From NCBI GenBank assembly GCA_943326015.2, contig CALPRQ020000021.1, forward strand, positions 1 to 61,999: 61,999 nucleotides of DNA, given 5' to 3'. A program made the translations under genes and the position numbers. Numbering within the stretch: the stretch's first letter is position 1; each line of letters begins with the position of its first letter. The stretch comes from Chitinophaga pinensis. Lineage in GTDB: Bacteria > Pseudomonadota > Gammaproteobacteria > Burkholderiales > Burkholderiaceae_C. A model generated the notes under the pieces. It saw only the letters and a list, made by a program, of their open reading frames with translations. It made no database searches and was not told where the DNA came from. Positions 23,604 through 32,427 of the stretch are shown here, piece after piece.

Positions 23604-24725
23604 TCAATGGCCGGCCGACTGGGGTGCTTCGCTGCCGCCAGCGCCCAGCGCGAGCAGGCTGGCGGGCTCGCCGCCGAGCAGCACCCATTGCAGGTCGATC
23701 CGGGCGATCTCGAAGTCGCGCCGGGCCGCCAGCGCGCTGGCCTGCGCCTGCGACTGGTTCTGCACCTCGCCCAGCAGGTCCCAGCTGCTCTTGAGCATGC
23801 CGTTGTAGTGCAGCACGGTTTCCTCGGTGATGAATTCGCGCAGTTGCAGCACCTCGTCGCGGGCGCTGCGAGCGATCGCGTGGCTGGCCTGGTAGGCCTC
23901 GAAGGCGAGGGGCGCGTCGGCCTGGTTGCGCAGCCGGTTGCCGCGCGGCAGCTCGGACTGGATGGCGGCCAGCCGGCGCTGGAATTCCGCCTCGGTCATG
24001 ACATCGGCTGGCAACTCGGGCAATTGCGCGGGCAGGCCGACCGCTGCCTGGATGCCGTTGAGTCCCAGCGTCTTGAGCAGCCGGGCCTGGGCCTGGACGG
24101 CCGCGTACTGGGCTCGGTGCAGGTTCATCTGGGCCTGGGTGCGGGCCAGCTGCACCGGGGTCTGTTGCAGCCGGCTCCAGTTGCCCACGCTCACCATGCG
24201 CTGGCCGAGTTCATGGGCCGCCTCGGTTGCTGCCAGCGCCTGGCGCAGCGGCTGCAGGGCTTGCTGGCTGGCCACGGCATCGGTCCAGGCCTTGCGTGCC
24301 TGCACGGCGACTTCCAGCAGTTCGCCGAAATCGTCGATGCGCCAGTTCAGGCCGGGATCGAGTTCGAGCCAGCGACCGGCGGCCAGCAGGTCCACCTTGG
24401 CGGCGCCGAGACGCGCCAGAGGCTTGGCCAGTTCACGGTGCGCGCGCCAGGCCTGGCGCACGGCCTGCTCGGCCGTCGCCAGCGCGAAAGCCGGCGCCGC
24501 CGCCGCTGGTGCGGAAGCTGCGACCGGGGCCTGGCTTTGTTCCCACTTCAGCAGGTCGGCATGACCGCGCTGGAACTGGCCGACGTTGTCATTGGCGTGG
24601 CGCCAGGCTTGCTCAGGCGCAGCGGCTGGGTTGGGCGGGGTTTGCGCCATGGCCAGCATGGGGCCGGCAACCAGCCCCAGCATCAGGCAGCGCCTGGACG
24701 CATGGAGGAAAGCAAGGGCAGGCAC
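23604..24725 (-). CDS. TolC-family outer membrane protein of the copper operon
   Basis: This 373-residue protein has a signal peptide and two long heptad-rich helical blocks, each with RxDFEIARIDLQ/QAQMNLHRAQY-like repeats typical of TolC trimers. A Pro/Ala linker lies near residues 65-80. The start is GTG with AAGGAG seven bases upstream. It is the first gene of the copper operon, divergent from the response regulator. No inner-membrane RND or adaptor gene is adjacent, so its partner is unknown; related genes in such operons are often annotated as TolC-like copper proteins. Confidence 0.75.
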   Translation of the reverse strand: MPALAFLHASRRCLMLGLVAGPMLAMAQTPPNPAAAPEQAWRHANDNVGQFQRGHADLLKWEQSQAPVAASAPAAAAPAFALATAEQAVRQAWRAHRELAKPLARLGAAKVDLLAAGRWLELDPGLNWRIDDFGELLEVAVQARKAWTDAVASQQALQPLRQALAATEAAHELGQRMVSVGNWSRLQQTPVQLARTQAQMNLHRAQYAAVQAQARLLKTLGLNGIQAAVGLPAQLPELPADVMTEAEFQRRLAAIQSELPRGNRLRNQADAPLAFEAYQASHAIARSARDEVLQLREFITEETVLHYNGMLKSSWDLLGEVQNQSQAQASALAARRDFEIARIDLQWVLLGGEPASLLALGAGGSEAPQSAGH

Positions 24726-24799
24726 GGACGCACTCCTTTGAAATGGATCGGATGAGGATGATTGTGGAACGCCGAAGCTGTCATCGGGATTTCGGCCAG

Positions 24800-24815
24800 A
24801 TTACAAATCCGTCAT
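24800..24815. promoter_or_regulatory. Candidate CopR/CusR box
   Basis: ATTAC-AAATCC-GTCAT is an imperfect palindrome (reverse: ATGAC-N6-GTAAT). It resembles the cop boxes bound by copper-responsive OmpR-type regulators. It lies between the divergent TolC-like and response-regulator genes, where a shared operator is expected. A second GTCAT half site occurs at 24779-24783. Confidence 0.55.
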
Positions 24816-24867
24816 CTTCTCGCAGCCCGGCCTGGCAACGGCGAGAATTCCGGCCAGGAGTGGCACC

Positions 24868-25548
24868 GTGAAGCTATTGATCGTTGAAGACGAGCCCAAG
24901 ACGGGCGACTACCTGCAGCAGGGCCTGCGCGAAGCCGGTTTCGCCGTCGAGCTGGCCACCAACGGACCGGACGGGCTGCACCTCGCGCTCGAAGGCGATC
25001 ACGACCTGCTGATCCTCGACGTGATGCTGCCGGGCCTGAATGGCTGGCAGCTGCTGCAGCGCCTGCGCGAGCAGGGCCTCCAGGTCCCGGTGCTGTTCCT
25101 GAGCGCGCGCGATCAGGTCGAGGACCGCGTCAAGGGGCTGGAGCTCGGCGCCGATGACTACCTGGTCAAGCCGTTTTCCTTCGCCGAGCTGCTGGCCCGC
25201 GTGCGCACCATCGTGCGCCGTGGCCGCTCGGGCGCGGAGGCCACCGTGTTGCAGGTGGCCGACCTCGAACTCGACCTGCTGCGCCGGCGCGTCAGCCGTG
25301 GCGGCAAGCGGATCGACCTGACCGCCAAGGAATTCGGCCTGCTCGAACTGCTGCTGCGGCGCCAGGGCGAGGTGCTGCCGCGCTCGCTGATCGCGTCCCA
25401 GGTCTGGGACATGAACTTCGACTCCGACACCAACGTGATCGAGGTCGCGGTGCGGCGCCTGCGCGCCAAGATCGATGACGGCTTCGAGCCCAAGCTGATC
25501 CAGACCGTGCGCGGCATGGGCTATGTGCTGGAGCTGCCGCAGTCGTGA
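24868..25548 (+). CDS. copR: Copper-responsive response regulator (CopR/CusR-like)
   Basis: This 226-residue OmpR-family regulator begins with a GTG. The receiver domain has the acidic pair EDE, phospho-Asp in [10 protein letters not shown] (Asp51) and the Lys in [10 protein letters not shown]. The winged helix includes [20 protein letters not shown] and [17 protein letters not shown], as in heavy-metal regulators. It overlaps the kinase gene by four bases. Context (divergent copper operon) supports copper sensing. Confidence 0.92.
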   Translation: MKLLIVEDEPKTGDYLQQGLREAGFAVELATNGPDGLHLALEGDHDLLILDVMLPGLNGWQLLQRLREQGLQVPVLFLSARDQVEDRVKGLELGADDYLVKPFSFAELLARVRTIVRRGRSGAEATVLQVADLELDLLRRRVSRGGKRIDLTAKEFGLLELLLRRQGEVLPRSLIASQVWDMNFDSDTNVIEVAVRRLRAKIDDGFEPKLIQTVRGMGYVLELPQS

Positions 25549-26924
25549 TGCGGCGCTTCTCGCTCACCACCCGGCTGACGGCGCTCTACAGCGGGGTATC
25601 GGCCGCCCTGCTGCTGGGAATGGCGGGCCTTACCGTCGTCGCGGTGGATCGGCATTTCGAGCAGCTCGATCACGACATCCTGCGCGACAAGATCCACCTG
25701 GTCCAGGACATCGTCGCCAAGGCGGGTTCCCCGGCCGATCTGCAGGGACGGCTCGACGATGCGCTGCAGAGTCACCCGGACCTGTTTGTCCGGGTCGACC
25801 ACGCAGCCGACCGCGTGGTGTACTCCAGCGCCCGCTTCAGCTTTCCCGAGGCCATCGTCAACGCCGCGGCAGGCCAGACCACGGGCGGCTTTTCGAGTTG
25901 GCGGGATGACAGCCGGGAATACCGGGCGCTGAGCGCGACCGCGCCGCGCCAGCCGGCCCTGGGCGGCGAGCTGCGGGTCTGGGCCGCCGTCGATACCCTG
26001 CACCACGCCCACTTCATCCATTCGCTGCAGACCGCGCTCTGGCTCTACGCGGCCCTGGCCACCTGCCTGAGCGGGATGCTGGGCTGGTGGGCGGCCCGCA
26101 TGGGTCTGGCGCCCTTGAGGGCGATGAAGGCCCGGGCGCAGGCCGTCACGGCCCACAAGCTCGACCAGCGCATGCCCGCCGAGGCCGTGCCGGTGGAAAT
26201 GGCCGACCTGGCGCAATCCCTCAACGAGATGCTGGAGCGCCTGCAGCGCGATTTCCAGCGCCTGTCGGAATTCTCGTCCGACCTGGCGCATGAGCTGCGC
26301 ACGCCGATCAGCAACCTGCTGACGCAGACCCAGGTCGCGCTGGCCCAGCCACGCGACGCCGCCGCCTACCGCGACATCCTGGCCTCCAACGCCGAGGAGT
26401 TCCAGCGGCTGGCGCGCATGGTGTCGGACATGCTGCTGCTGGCCAAGGCCGAGCATGGGCTGCTGCTGCCGAGCGCGGAGGACATCGCGCTGGCCGACGA
26501 GGTCCGGGCGCTGTTCGACTTCTACGAGGCACTGGCCGAGGAAAAATCGATCCGGCTCGAACTGTCGGGCGAGGCCCAGGTCACCGGCGACCGCCTGATG
26601 CTGCGCCGCGCGATCAGCAACCTGCTGTCCAATGCGCTGCGCCACACGCCACCCCGGGGTCGCGTCACGGTCAGCCTGGCGCGCACGCCGCAGGCGGTCT
26701 CGCTCCAGCTCGCCAACACCGGCAGCGCGATCAGCCCCGACCTGCTGCCACGGCTGTTCGACCGCTTCTTTCGTGCCGACAAGTCGCGCGCCCATCCCGA
26801 GACCGAAGGCGCCGGCCTCGGCCTGGCGATCACCCGGGCCATCGTGCAGGCCCATGGCGGAACCGTTTCGGTGGCGTCTGCCGACGGCTGGACCCGCTTC
26901 ACCCTGTCATTCCCGCTGCGCTGA
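25545..26924 (+). CDS. copS: Heavy-metal sensor histidine kinase (CopS/CusS-like)
   Basis: This 459-residue membrane kinase has TM1 near residues 12-34, a periplasmic loop of about 130 residues, TM2 near 163-185 and then HAMP. The phospho-His is in [17 protein letters not shown], the N box in [11 protein letters not shown], and the G box in [15 protein letters not shown]. The periplasmic loop contains His-rich [10 protein letters not shown] just before TM2, a possible metal site. The gene starts as GTG-ATG overlapping the end of copR, giving translational coupling. Confidence 0.92.
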   Translation: MMRRFSLTTRLTALYSGVSAALLLGMAGLTVVAVDRHFEQLDHDILRDKIHLVQDIVAKAGSPADLQGRLDDALQSHPDLFVRVDHAADRVVYSSARFSFPEAIVNAAAGQTTGGFSSWRDDSREYRALSATAPRQPALGGELRVWAAVDTLHHAHFIHSLQTALWLYAALATCLSGMLGWWAARMGLAPLRAMKARAQAVTAHKLDQRMPAEAVPVEMADLAQSLNEMLERLQRDFQRLSEFSSDLAHELRTPISNLLTQTQVALAQPRDAAAYRDILASNAEEFQRLARMVSDMLLLAKAEHGLLLPSAEDIALADEVRALFDFYEALAEEKSIRLELSGEAQVTGDRLMLRRAISNLLSNALRHTPPRGRVTVSLARTPQAVSLQLANTGSAISPDLLPRLFDRFFRADKSRAHPETEGAGLGLAITRAIVQAHGGTVSVASADGWTRFTLSFPLR

Positions 26925-26949
26925 ATGGGCGAGCAGGCCGCGCCAGGGC

Positions 26950-27378
26950 TCAGCTTGCCTGCGGCGCGCGTGGCTTTCCGCTGATGCGATCCCAGTCCTT
27001 CAGCGTCTGCTGCAGGCGGTTCCTCGCATTGACATGGCCGTTGCGGAACACATGGGTCAGCCGCTTGCGCAGGGCCTCGTCTGGCGCCGGCGCCGCCAGC
27101 AGCTTGAGCTGGTCGATCACCAGCATGACGACCTGGAAGCTCTCGGAGTCGACGGCGAGCTCCAGCAGACCACGCCCGTTTCCGGTCCGGTCCAGCACAT
27201 CGGCGCCCTGCTCGATCATGTACTTGACCAGGCCGGCCTTGCCCTGCTGGCAGGCCCAGTGCAGCGGCACCAGGCCGCCCGTCAGCCTGGCGTTGAAGTC
27301 GGCCTCGGGCGCGAGCAGCTCGGGGGCCAGCGGCCAGTCCGAGGCCTTGATCATTTGCTGGATTTTCCAATCGGTCAT
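26950..27378 (-). CDS. Small ankyrin-repeat protein
   Basis: This 142-residue protein contains about two ankyrin repeats. The clearest is GGLVPLHWACQQGKAGLVKY with the following MIEQGADVLDRTG. The rest is helical. No signal peptide is seen. The start at 27378 (MTDWKIQQM) is chosen over an upstream frame that overlaps the spacer. It converges with the copS end and is divergent from the TauE-like gene. Partner unknown. Confidence 0.75.
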   Translation of the reverse strand: MTDWKIQQMIKASDWPLAPELLAPEADFNARLTGGLVPLHWACQQGKAGLVKYMIEQGADVLDRTGNGRGLLELAVDSESFQVVMLVIDQLKLLAAPAPDEALRKRLTHVFRNGHVNARNRLQQTLKDWDRISGKPRAPQAS

Positions 27379-27494
27379 CGGGTCGTTGTTTCTGTGCTGG
27401 CAGGGAATTGAAGGTCTGGCGGACGCGCAGTCTCTCACAGAGCCGCTTTGATGATGCCGCTATGCTCGCGGTTTGTCCAAATTTCGCGCGCACC

Positions 27495-28232
27495 ATGCTG
27501 CTCACCATCGTCTTTCTTGCCGGCCTGTGGGCCGGGCTGCAGAACACCCTCGCCGGCGGCGGCTCCTTCGTCACCCTGCCGGCGCTGATGCTGACCGGCA
27601 TGTCGCCGCTGGCGGCCAACATCACCTCGACGCTGGCGCTGTTCCCGGCCCAGGTCAGCACCGGGCTGGCCGGTCGCAAGCTCGCCACCGGCGCGGGCAG
27701 GCTGCCGTTCAAGGCGCTGTTCTGGATCAGCCTGGCCGGCGGCGTGCTCGGCGGCCTGCTGCTGCTCAACACGCCGTCCTCGGTGTTCGCGCGGCTGGTG
27801 CCCTGGCTGGTGCTGTTCGCGACTTCGGTCTTCACCTGGGGCAACTTCCTGCGCAAGCCGGCGGCACCGGGCGCGCACATCGGTCCGGTCGCCGCCGCGG
27901 CGATCCAGTTGCTGATCTCGATCTACGGCGGCTACTTCGGCGGCGGCATCGGCTTCCTGATGCTCGCCGCGCTCACCATGGCCGGCCTGCCAGCGCGCAA
28001 CGCGGCCGCGACCAAGAACTTGCTGGCCGGCGTCATGAACGCCTCGGCGGTCGCGTTGTTCGCGTTCTCGCCCGAGGCCCACTGGCGCGAGGTGCTGGTG
28101 CTGGGCGCGGGCGCCGTGCTGGGTGGCATGGCCGGCTCCTGGGCGCTGCATCGCATCAACGAGAAGCTGCTGCGCGTGCTGGTCGTCTGCATCGGCATCA
28201 CGCTGACGATCGGCCTGTTCCTGCGCGGCTGA
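27495..28232 (+). CDS. TauE/SafE-family membrane exporter
   Basis: This 245-residue protein has about eight hydrophobic segments and the TauE/SafE signature LQNTLAGGGSFVTLPAL near residue 15, repeated weakly as YGGYFGGGIGFLMLAAL in the second half. Members export sulfite, sulfoacetate or related anions, but substrate is unknown here. The ATG at 27495 begins at the first membrane helix; the frame is open upstream to 27408, in the divergent spacer. It precedes the aminotransferase gene by 40 bp. Confidence 0.85.
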   Translation: MLLTIVFLAGLWAGLQNTLAGGGSFVTLPALMLTGMSPLAANITSTLALFPAQVSTGLAGRKLATGAGRLPFKALFWISLAGGVLGGLLLLNTPSSVFARLVPWLVLFATSVFTWGNFLRKPAAPGAHIGPVAAAAIQLLISIYGGYFGGGIGFLMLAALTMAGLPARNAAATKNLLAGVMNASAVALFAFSPEAHWREVLVLGAGAVLGGMAGSWALHRINEKLLRVLVVCIGITLTIGLFLRG

Positions 28233-28272
28233 GAACCGGTTTTTTCCCACTACTCCATCATCCGGGGACGAC

Positions 28273-29502
28273 ATGGACTCTCGCCACCACCAAGCCGCCA
28301 GCGTCGCAAGCTCTGACCGCGCCACCAGTTCGCTGCCCGCAACGATGCTGCCCTTGCCCAGCCGCCTGCCCGGCGTCGGCACCACCATATTCAGCGTGAT
28401 GTCGGCGCTCGCCGCCGAGACCGGCGCCGTCAACCTGGGACAGGGCTTCCCCGACTTCGACTGCGACCCGCGCCTGGTCGATGCCGTGGCCGCCGCGATG
28501 CGCGCCGGCCTGAACCAGTACGCGCCGATGACCGGGGTGCCGGCGCTGCGGCAGGCGATCGCGGCCAAGCTGCAGTCGCTCTACGGCCGCGCCTACGACG
28601 CCGAGCGCGAGATCACCGTCACGGCCGGCGCCACCCAGGCCATCCTGACCGCGCTGCTGGCGCTGGTGCATCCGGGCGACGAAGTGATCGTGCTCGATCC
28701 CTGCTACGACAGCTACGTCCCCGGCATCGAGCTGGCCGGCGGGACCGTGGTGCGCGTGCCGCTGACGCCCGGCAGCTTCCGGCCCGACTTCGACCGCATC
28801 GCGGCCGCGCTGTCGCCGCGCACGCGCGCGCTGATCATCAACACGCCGCACAACCCGAGTGGCACTGTCTGGCGCGACGCCGACCTGCTCAGGCTGCAGG
28901 AGCTGCTGGCGCCGACCGGCGTCTGGCTGATCAGCGACGAGGTCTACGAGCACATGGTGTTCGACGGCCAGCCGCATGCGTCGGCGGCGCGCTTTCCCGG
29001 CCTGGCCGCGCGGGCGCTGATCGTCAGCAGCTTCGGCAAGACTTACCATGTGACGGGCTGGAAGGTCGGCTATGTCGCGGCGCCCGCCGCGCTGTCGGCC
29101 GAATTCCGCAAGGTGCACCAGTTCAACGTCTTCAGCGTCAACACGCCGGTGCAGCATGGCCTGGCGCAATACCTGGCCGACCCGCGGCCCTATCTGGAGC
29201 TGCCGGCCTTCTACCAGCGCAAGCGCGAGCTGTTCCGCGCCGGCCTTGCAGGTACTCAGCTGCGCCTGCTGCCCTGCGAGGGCAGCTATTTCCAGTGCGT
29301 CGATTACCGGGATCTGGCGTTGCCCGAGCGCGACCTGTCCGAATCGGCTTTCTGCGAATGGCTGACGCGCGAGATTGGCGTGGCGGCGATCCCGCTGTCG
29401 GCCTTCTACGGCGACGGCTTCGAGCAGGGCGTGGTACGGCTGTGCTTCGCCAAGCGCGACGAGACGCTGCGGGCTGCGCTGGGGCGGTTGGCGCGGCTTT
29501 GA
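28273..29502 (+). CDS. Methionine-type aminotransferase (class I/II, YbdL-like)
   Basis: This 409-residue PLP enzyme resembles E. coli YbdL and kynurenine aminotransferases. NLGQGFPDFDCDP, TVTAGATQAI, NTPHNPSGTVW and the PLP Lys in SSFGKTYHVTGWKVGY are all present. It probably transaminates methionine or aromatic amino acids. About 25 N-terminal residues before MLPLPSRLPGVG look unstructured, so the true start may be the internal ATG near 28345. It is the last GC-rich gene before the island at 29.5 kb. Confidence 0.85.
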   Translation: MDSRHHQAASVASSDRATSSLPATMLPLPSRLPGVGTTIFSVMSALAAETGAVNLGQGFPDFDCDPRLVDAVAAAMRAGLNQYAPMTGVPALRQAIAAKLQSLYGRAYDAEREITVTAGATQAILTALLALVHPGDEVIVLDPCYDSYVPGIELAGGTVVRVPLTPGSFRPDFDRIAAALSPRTRALIINTPHNPSGTVWRDADLLRLQELLAPTGVWLISDEVYEHMVFDGQPHASAARFPGLAARALIVSSFGKTYHVTGWKVGYVAAPAALSAEFRKVHQFNVFSVNTPVQHGLAQYLADPRPYLELPAFYQRKRELFRAGLAGTQLRLLPCEGSYFQCVDYRDLALPERDLSESAFCEWLTREIGVAAIPLSAFYGDGFEQGVVRLCFAKRDETLRAALGRLARL

Positions 29503-29808
29503 GGCGCTATCGACCCGTTACCGCCAACCAGGGCTTCCGACCGAATGGTAAGTTGTGGTCGTCAGCCCAAGCCTGTTGATTGACCGGTAACGGCTAGGAG
29601 CGGTCTTTGATGGGCGGCTGCTAGGCGGTAGCCAGTCTCGACTTATGAAGCACCTTCAACACACTTTTGCACTGCTTTGCTACTGCCTTTGTTTGTCTGC
29701 GCAGGCAGAGCGGTTTTCGTTTCCGCCGAACGCAACTTCGCGGCGCTATACCCCTCGGTCCCGCCTGAGAATCTGCGTGCTATTTTCCATGTGAGGTAGA
29801 AAGGCCCG
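29503..29808. repeat. Intergenic island boundary with 9-bp inverted repeat
   Basis: No gene is seen. A perfect inverted repeat, CCGTTACCG (29515-29523) and CGGTAACGG (29585-29593), encloses 61 bp directly after the aminotransferase stop. A GC hairpin-like stretch, GGCTGCTAGGCGGTAGCC (29615-29632), follows. Base composition drops from here. The repeat could be a recombination site or an edge of the inserted segment. The hydrolase start lies at 29809, with a weak AGAAAGG ribosome site. Confidence 0.5.
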
Positions 29809-31362
29809 ATGGTAGAGCTACTCCAAGTACATAAGCCGGTGAACTCAGCCGGCAAGCCCAGCATAGTTTTCATCCACGGCTTGGACGGAGACACGCGCAG
29901 CACATGGATGTCCGATCCAAAGGACGGCACAACACTTTGGCCGAAATGGCTAGGTGAAGACACGCAGTGCCCGGTCTGGCTACTGGGCTACGGCGCGGCC
30001 ATGTCACGCTGGAAGGCGGACGCGATGGCTCTGTCAAGACAGGCGACAGCAATCCTGGAGCGCCTCGCTTCAGAGCCCGCACTTGCAAGCGGTCCCCTGG
30101 TGCTTGTCGGACACAGTCTGGGGGGACTCGTAATCAAGACCGCCGTGAAGCAGGGCGTCGGGCGAGACGTTGAACGGCACAAGCAACTTGTTCAGAGTAT
30201 TAAGGGCATCGCCTTCGTCGGAACGCCGCACTTCGGGTCAAAGCTCGCATCAATGGCTAGCTGGTTCAAACTCGTGCGCGCCAATCCCCAGGTCCGCGAC
30301 TTGGCGCTAGACGATGCCAACCTGGAAGAGTTGAACCAATTGTTCGTCAAGCTACTAAAAGACTTGGATATCAGGGTGCGGGTCTACACCGAAACTAAAC
30401 CAATGCGGCTACCGGGACTCCTCAGGTTGCTACCTGTCTGCACCACAGTGGTTTCGCCGGGCAGTTCGCAACCCCACATTCCAGGCGAAGCCGGCACACC
30501 GGTGGCAGCCGACCACCTGTCCATCTGCAAGCCAAAAGACCGAAACTCGGGAATCTACCCTTCGATGAAGGCGTTCATTCTCGAAATTGAGACAGCGCTC
30601 ACGCATAGGTTGCCTACAGCCGCGAGTGAACCGCGCCCAGTACCCTCCGACAGATTTCAAGCGGCGCCAGTCGATGAGAGAGCTGCCGAGGTCGTGCACC
30701 TCGCGTTCGCCACCTACGGCTTTGTAGAGACGGGTGGCACTGAGTCGCCAGTCTGCGGCTCGCTGTGCCTGACTACTGACGATCCTGAGCGGCTTCGTAA
30801 GACGCTTGATGCTGTGCGCACTGCTATAGCAGCTGACCCACTTGTGCCAGCTGCAACGAGACTGCAGCTCGACGGGGCATCCCTTCGCGAAATTATTCAG
30901 ATGCCAGTAGCGCGTCTTACCGCCCTGAAGCAGCTCTCGACGACCTCGTTCTCAGCATACTTCTACTATTGCCGCAAGTCTGACTTCGACCAACTGAGTA
31001 CGGAGCAGCGAAGGCAGAACTTGTTGGTGATGCCCCTGTTTCATAGGCTCAGCAAGAAGAACCAGCGCATCGCGCGGGTCAACAGTCAAGTTCAAGACGT
31101 TCGGGCGCTTCTTGCTGATGCTTGTATGCAAGTCGTTCGAACTTACAAGCGCGAGCCATTGCTTCCTGCTGCGGGCTCCGGAAAGTTCGCCGCGCTTGAG
31201 GAACTGGCTTCGTTCGTGGTTACCGCCGCCTGTAGCCACCTCTCCGACGAACAGGATGCGAGCGCAGCCGAGGTCTTTGAAAGCCTTCGCACACGAATCC
31301 GCTATGGGGTGAATGTTGTCACAGGCGAAAAGCATGTCAGAGACGTCAATCCTCTTCCGTAG
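29809..31362 (+). CDS. Alpha/beta-hydrolase effector with DUF3800-like C-terminal region
   Basis: This 517-residue protein has an N-terminal serine hydrolase domain of the SERAC1/PGAP1-like type. IVFIHGLDGD is at residues 19-28, the nucleophile Ser103 is in VLVGHSLGGLVIK, TPHFGSK follows, and a candidate His236 is in VAADHLSIC. Residues 295-517 form a second domain: YGFVETGGTESPVCGSLCLT, SFSAYFYY and ALEELASFVVTAACSHLS recall DUF3800 proteins, with the usual Asp replaced. That match is from memory of the pattern and needs a profile search. The gene is poorer in GC than its neighbours and faces the reverse transcriptase gene; their 3' ends overlap by 17 bp. A membrane lipase or toxin role in defence is inferred. 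Confidence 0.75.
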   Translation: MVELLQVHKPVNSAGKPSIVFIHGLDGDTRSTWMSDPKDGTTLWPKWLGEDTQCPVWLLGYGAAMSRWKADAMALSRQATAILERLASEPALASGPLVLVGHSLGGLVIKTAVKQGVGRDVERHKQLVQSIKGIAFVGTPHFGSKLASMASWFKLVRANPQVRDLALDDANLEELNQLFVKLLKDLDIRVRVYTETKPMRLPGLLRLLPVCTTVVSPGSSQPHIPGEAGTPVAADHLSICKPKDRNSGIYPSMKAFILEIETALTHRLPTAASEPRPVPSDRFQAAPVDERAAEVVHLAFATYGFVETGGTESPVCGSLCLTTDDPERLRKTLDAVRTAIAADPLVPAATRLQLDGASLREIIQMPVARLTALKQLSTTSFSAYFYYCRKSDFDQLSTEQRRQNLLVMPLFHRLSKKNQRIARVNSQVQDVRALLADACMQVVRTYKREPLLPAAGSGKFAALEELASFVVTAACSHLSDEQDASAAEVFESLRTRIRYGVNVVTGEKHVRDVNPLP

Positions 31363-32326
31363 CTCTTGACGAGTTCTTCTGCGCTCGCTTTGCCAAAGCG
31401 GCACTGAATACGTGCTGCCACCTGTTCACCAACTGGGGCTCAATGGACTGCGCGTAGCTGAGCAGGCCATCGAGCCACACAACGCGCGGCTCCCCGTCTG
31501 ACTGGCTGGACTTCTCGAAGTGGTCATCGAGCCCGTACTTCTCGATGTAGTACATCACGAGGCGTAGTTGATTCTTCAGGCGCCGCGGAAGTCGGGGTTT
31601 TGACGGGTCTGCAACCGATAGCCCAGTGACATATTGCACACGTCCTTGGCGCTGATGAAAACACTGCCCGTCGCGCAACTCGAAGCCACAGCTCTTCAGG
31701 ATGGCGCGAACAGAGTCATCAGAAGGAACCGAGTCCCCTGAGAACACGATGTCGTCTGCATATCGCGAATACGTGGACCCGGTAGAGGCCGCAAGTCGAA
31801 GGAACGCTCCGTCCATCGAGAAGCAGACAAGGTTTGCGACTGTCGGACTGCAGCGTGTTCCTTGCCTCAGCAACCCGTCTATGGTGCAAGCTTTGGCAAG
31901 CGTTTCGGCCATGGGCAGCGAGGCACCATGCTCGACGAACGCAGTTTGCACATGCTGCGTCGTGATTGCATCAAAGAAGCCCTTGATGTCGGCATGCAGG
32001 AGTATCTTGGCGCCGAGGTGCTTCTCTGCGTTGCTGCGTGTCGAGCGCTTCTTCACAAAGCCTTGGACGTACTCGCCGAAGTTCGCGCTGTTAGTCACAA
32101 CCATGGCCAGGCCGCGGTGCAACTGCCTGAGCCGCTCCTTACGGGCTGCGAACACGACGCGATATTCGCCTCGGCGTCGCTTCCCCTTCTTGCTAAGCTT
32201 TAGCGCCTCGTAGTAGCTTTGCTGGTCCGTGCTCTCCGCGTACTCACAGATGAAGTCGGGTTCGACGCCGCATGCACGAGCGACGTCGTCAATGTTGTTC
32301 AGATTGCGAAGTTTTGCCGTCGTCAT
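31346..32326 (-). CDS. Retron-type reverse transcriptase
   Basis: This 326-residue protein is a compact reverse transcriptase. Asp113 lies in LLHADIKGFFDAI, the catalytic YADD is at 189-192 in YSRYADDIVFSG, and RQGTRCSPTVANL is motif B. Two retron marks are present: NAxxH (N99 to H103) and VTGL (233-236) in QYVTGLSVADPSKPRLPRR. It has no maturase or endonuclease domain, so it is not a group II intron. About 500 bp upstream are free of genes, where a retron would keep its msr-msd RNA. The effector candidate is the convergent hydrolase. Confidence 0.88.
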   Translation of the reverse strand: MTTAKLRNLNNIDDVARACGVEPDFICEYAESTDQQSYYEALKLSKKGKRRRGEYRVVFAARKERLRQLHRGLAMVVTNSANFGEYVQGFVKKRSTRSNAEKHLGAKILLHADIKGFFDAITTQHVQTAFVEHGASLPMAETLAKACTIDGLLRQGTRCSPTVANLVCFSMDGAFLRLAASTGSTYSRYADDIVFSGDSVPSDDSVRAILKSCGFELRDGQCFHQRQGRVQYVTGLSVADPSKPRLPRRLKNQLRLVMYYIEKYGLDDHFEKSSQSDGEPRVVWLDGLLSYAQSIEPQLVNRWQHVFSAALAKRAQKNSSRATEED

Positions 32327-32335
32327 AGGTAGGTG

Positions 32336-32427
32336 GCAACGACGGATGGTATATGTGAGGTCTTAATGCTCGGGTTTGAACTCAAACCCACGGATGTCTT
32401 CCGAGACCGGTCATCTCGCCGTTGCCG
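32336..32427 (-). ncRNA. Candidate retron msr-msd region
   Basis: Upstream of the reverse transcriptase, the minus strand has GGCAACG (32421-32427 complement) and CGTTGCC (32336-32342 complement), which could pair as the a1/a2 stem. Inside are the 8-bp stem GGGTTTGA/TCAAACCC (32372-32389) and CGAGA/TCTCG (32402-32418). The whole is shorter than usual (92 nt against 150-250). The true RNA may extend further, to the stems at 32453-32464, 32495-32520 and 32540-32565. No branching guanosine can be fixed from sequence alone. Confidence 0.3.
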
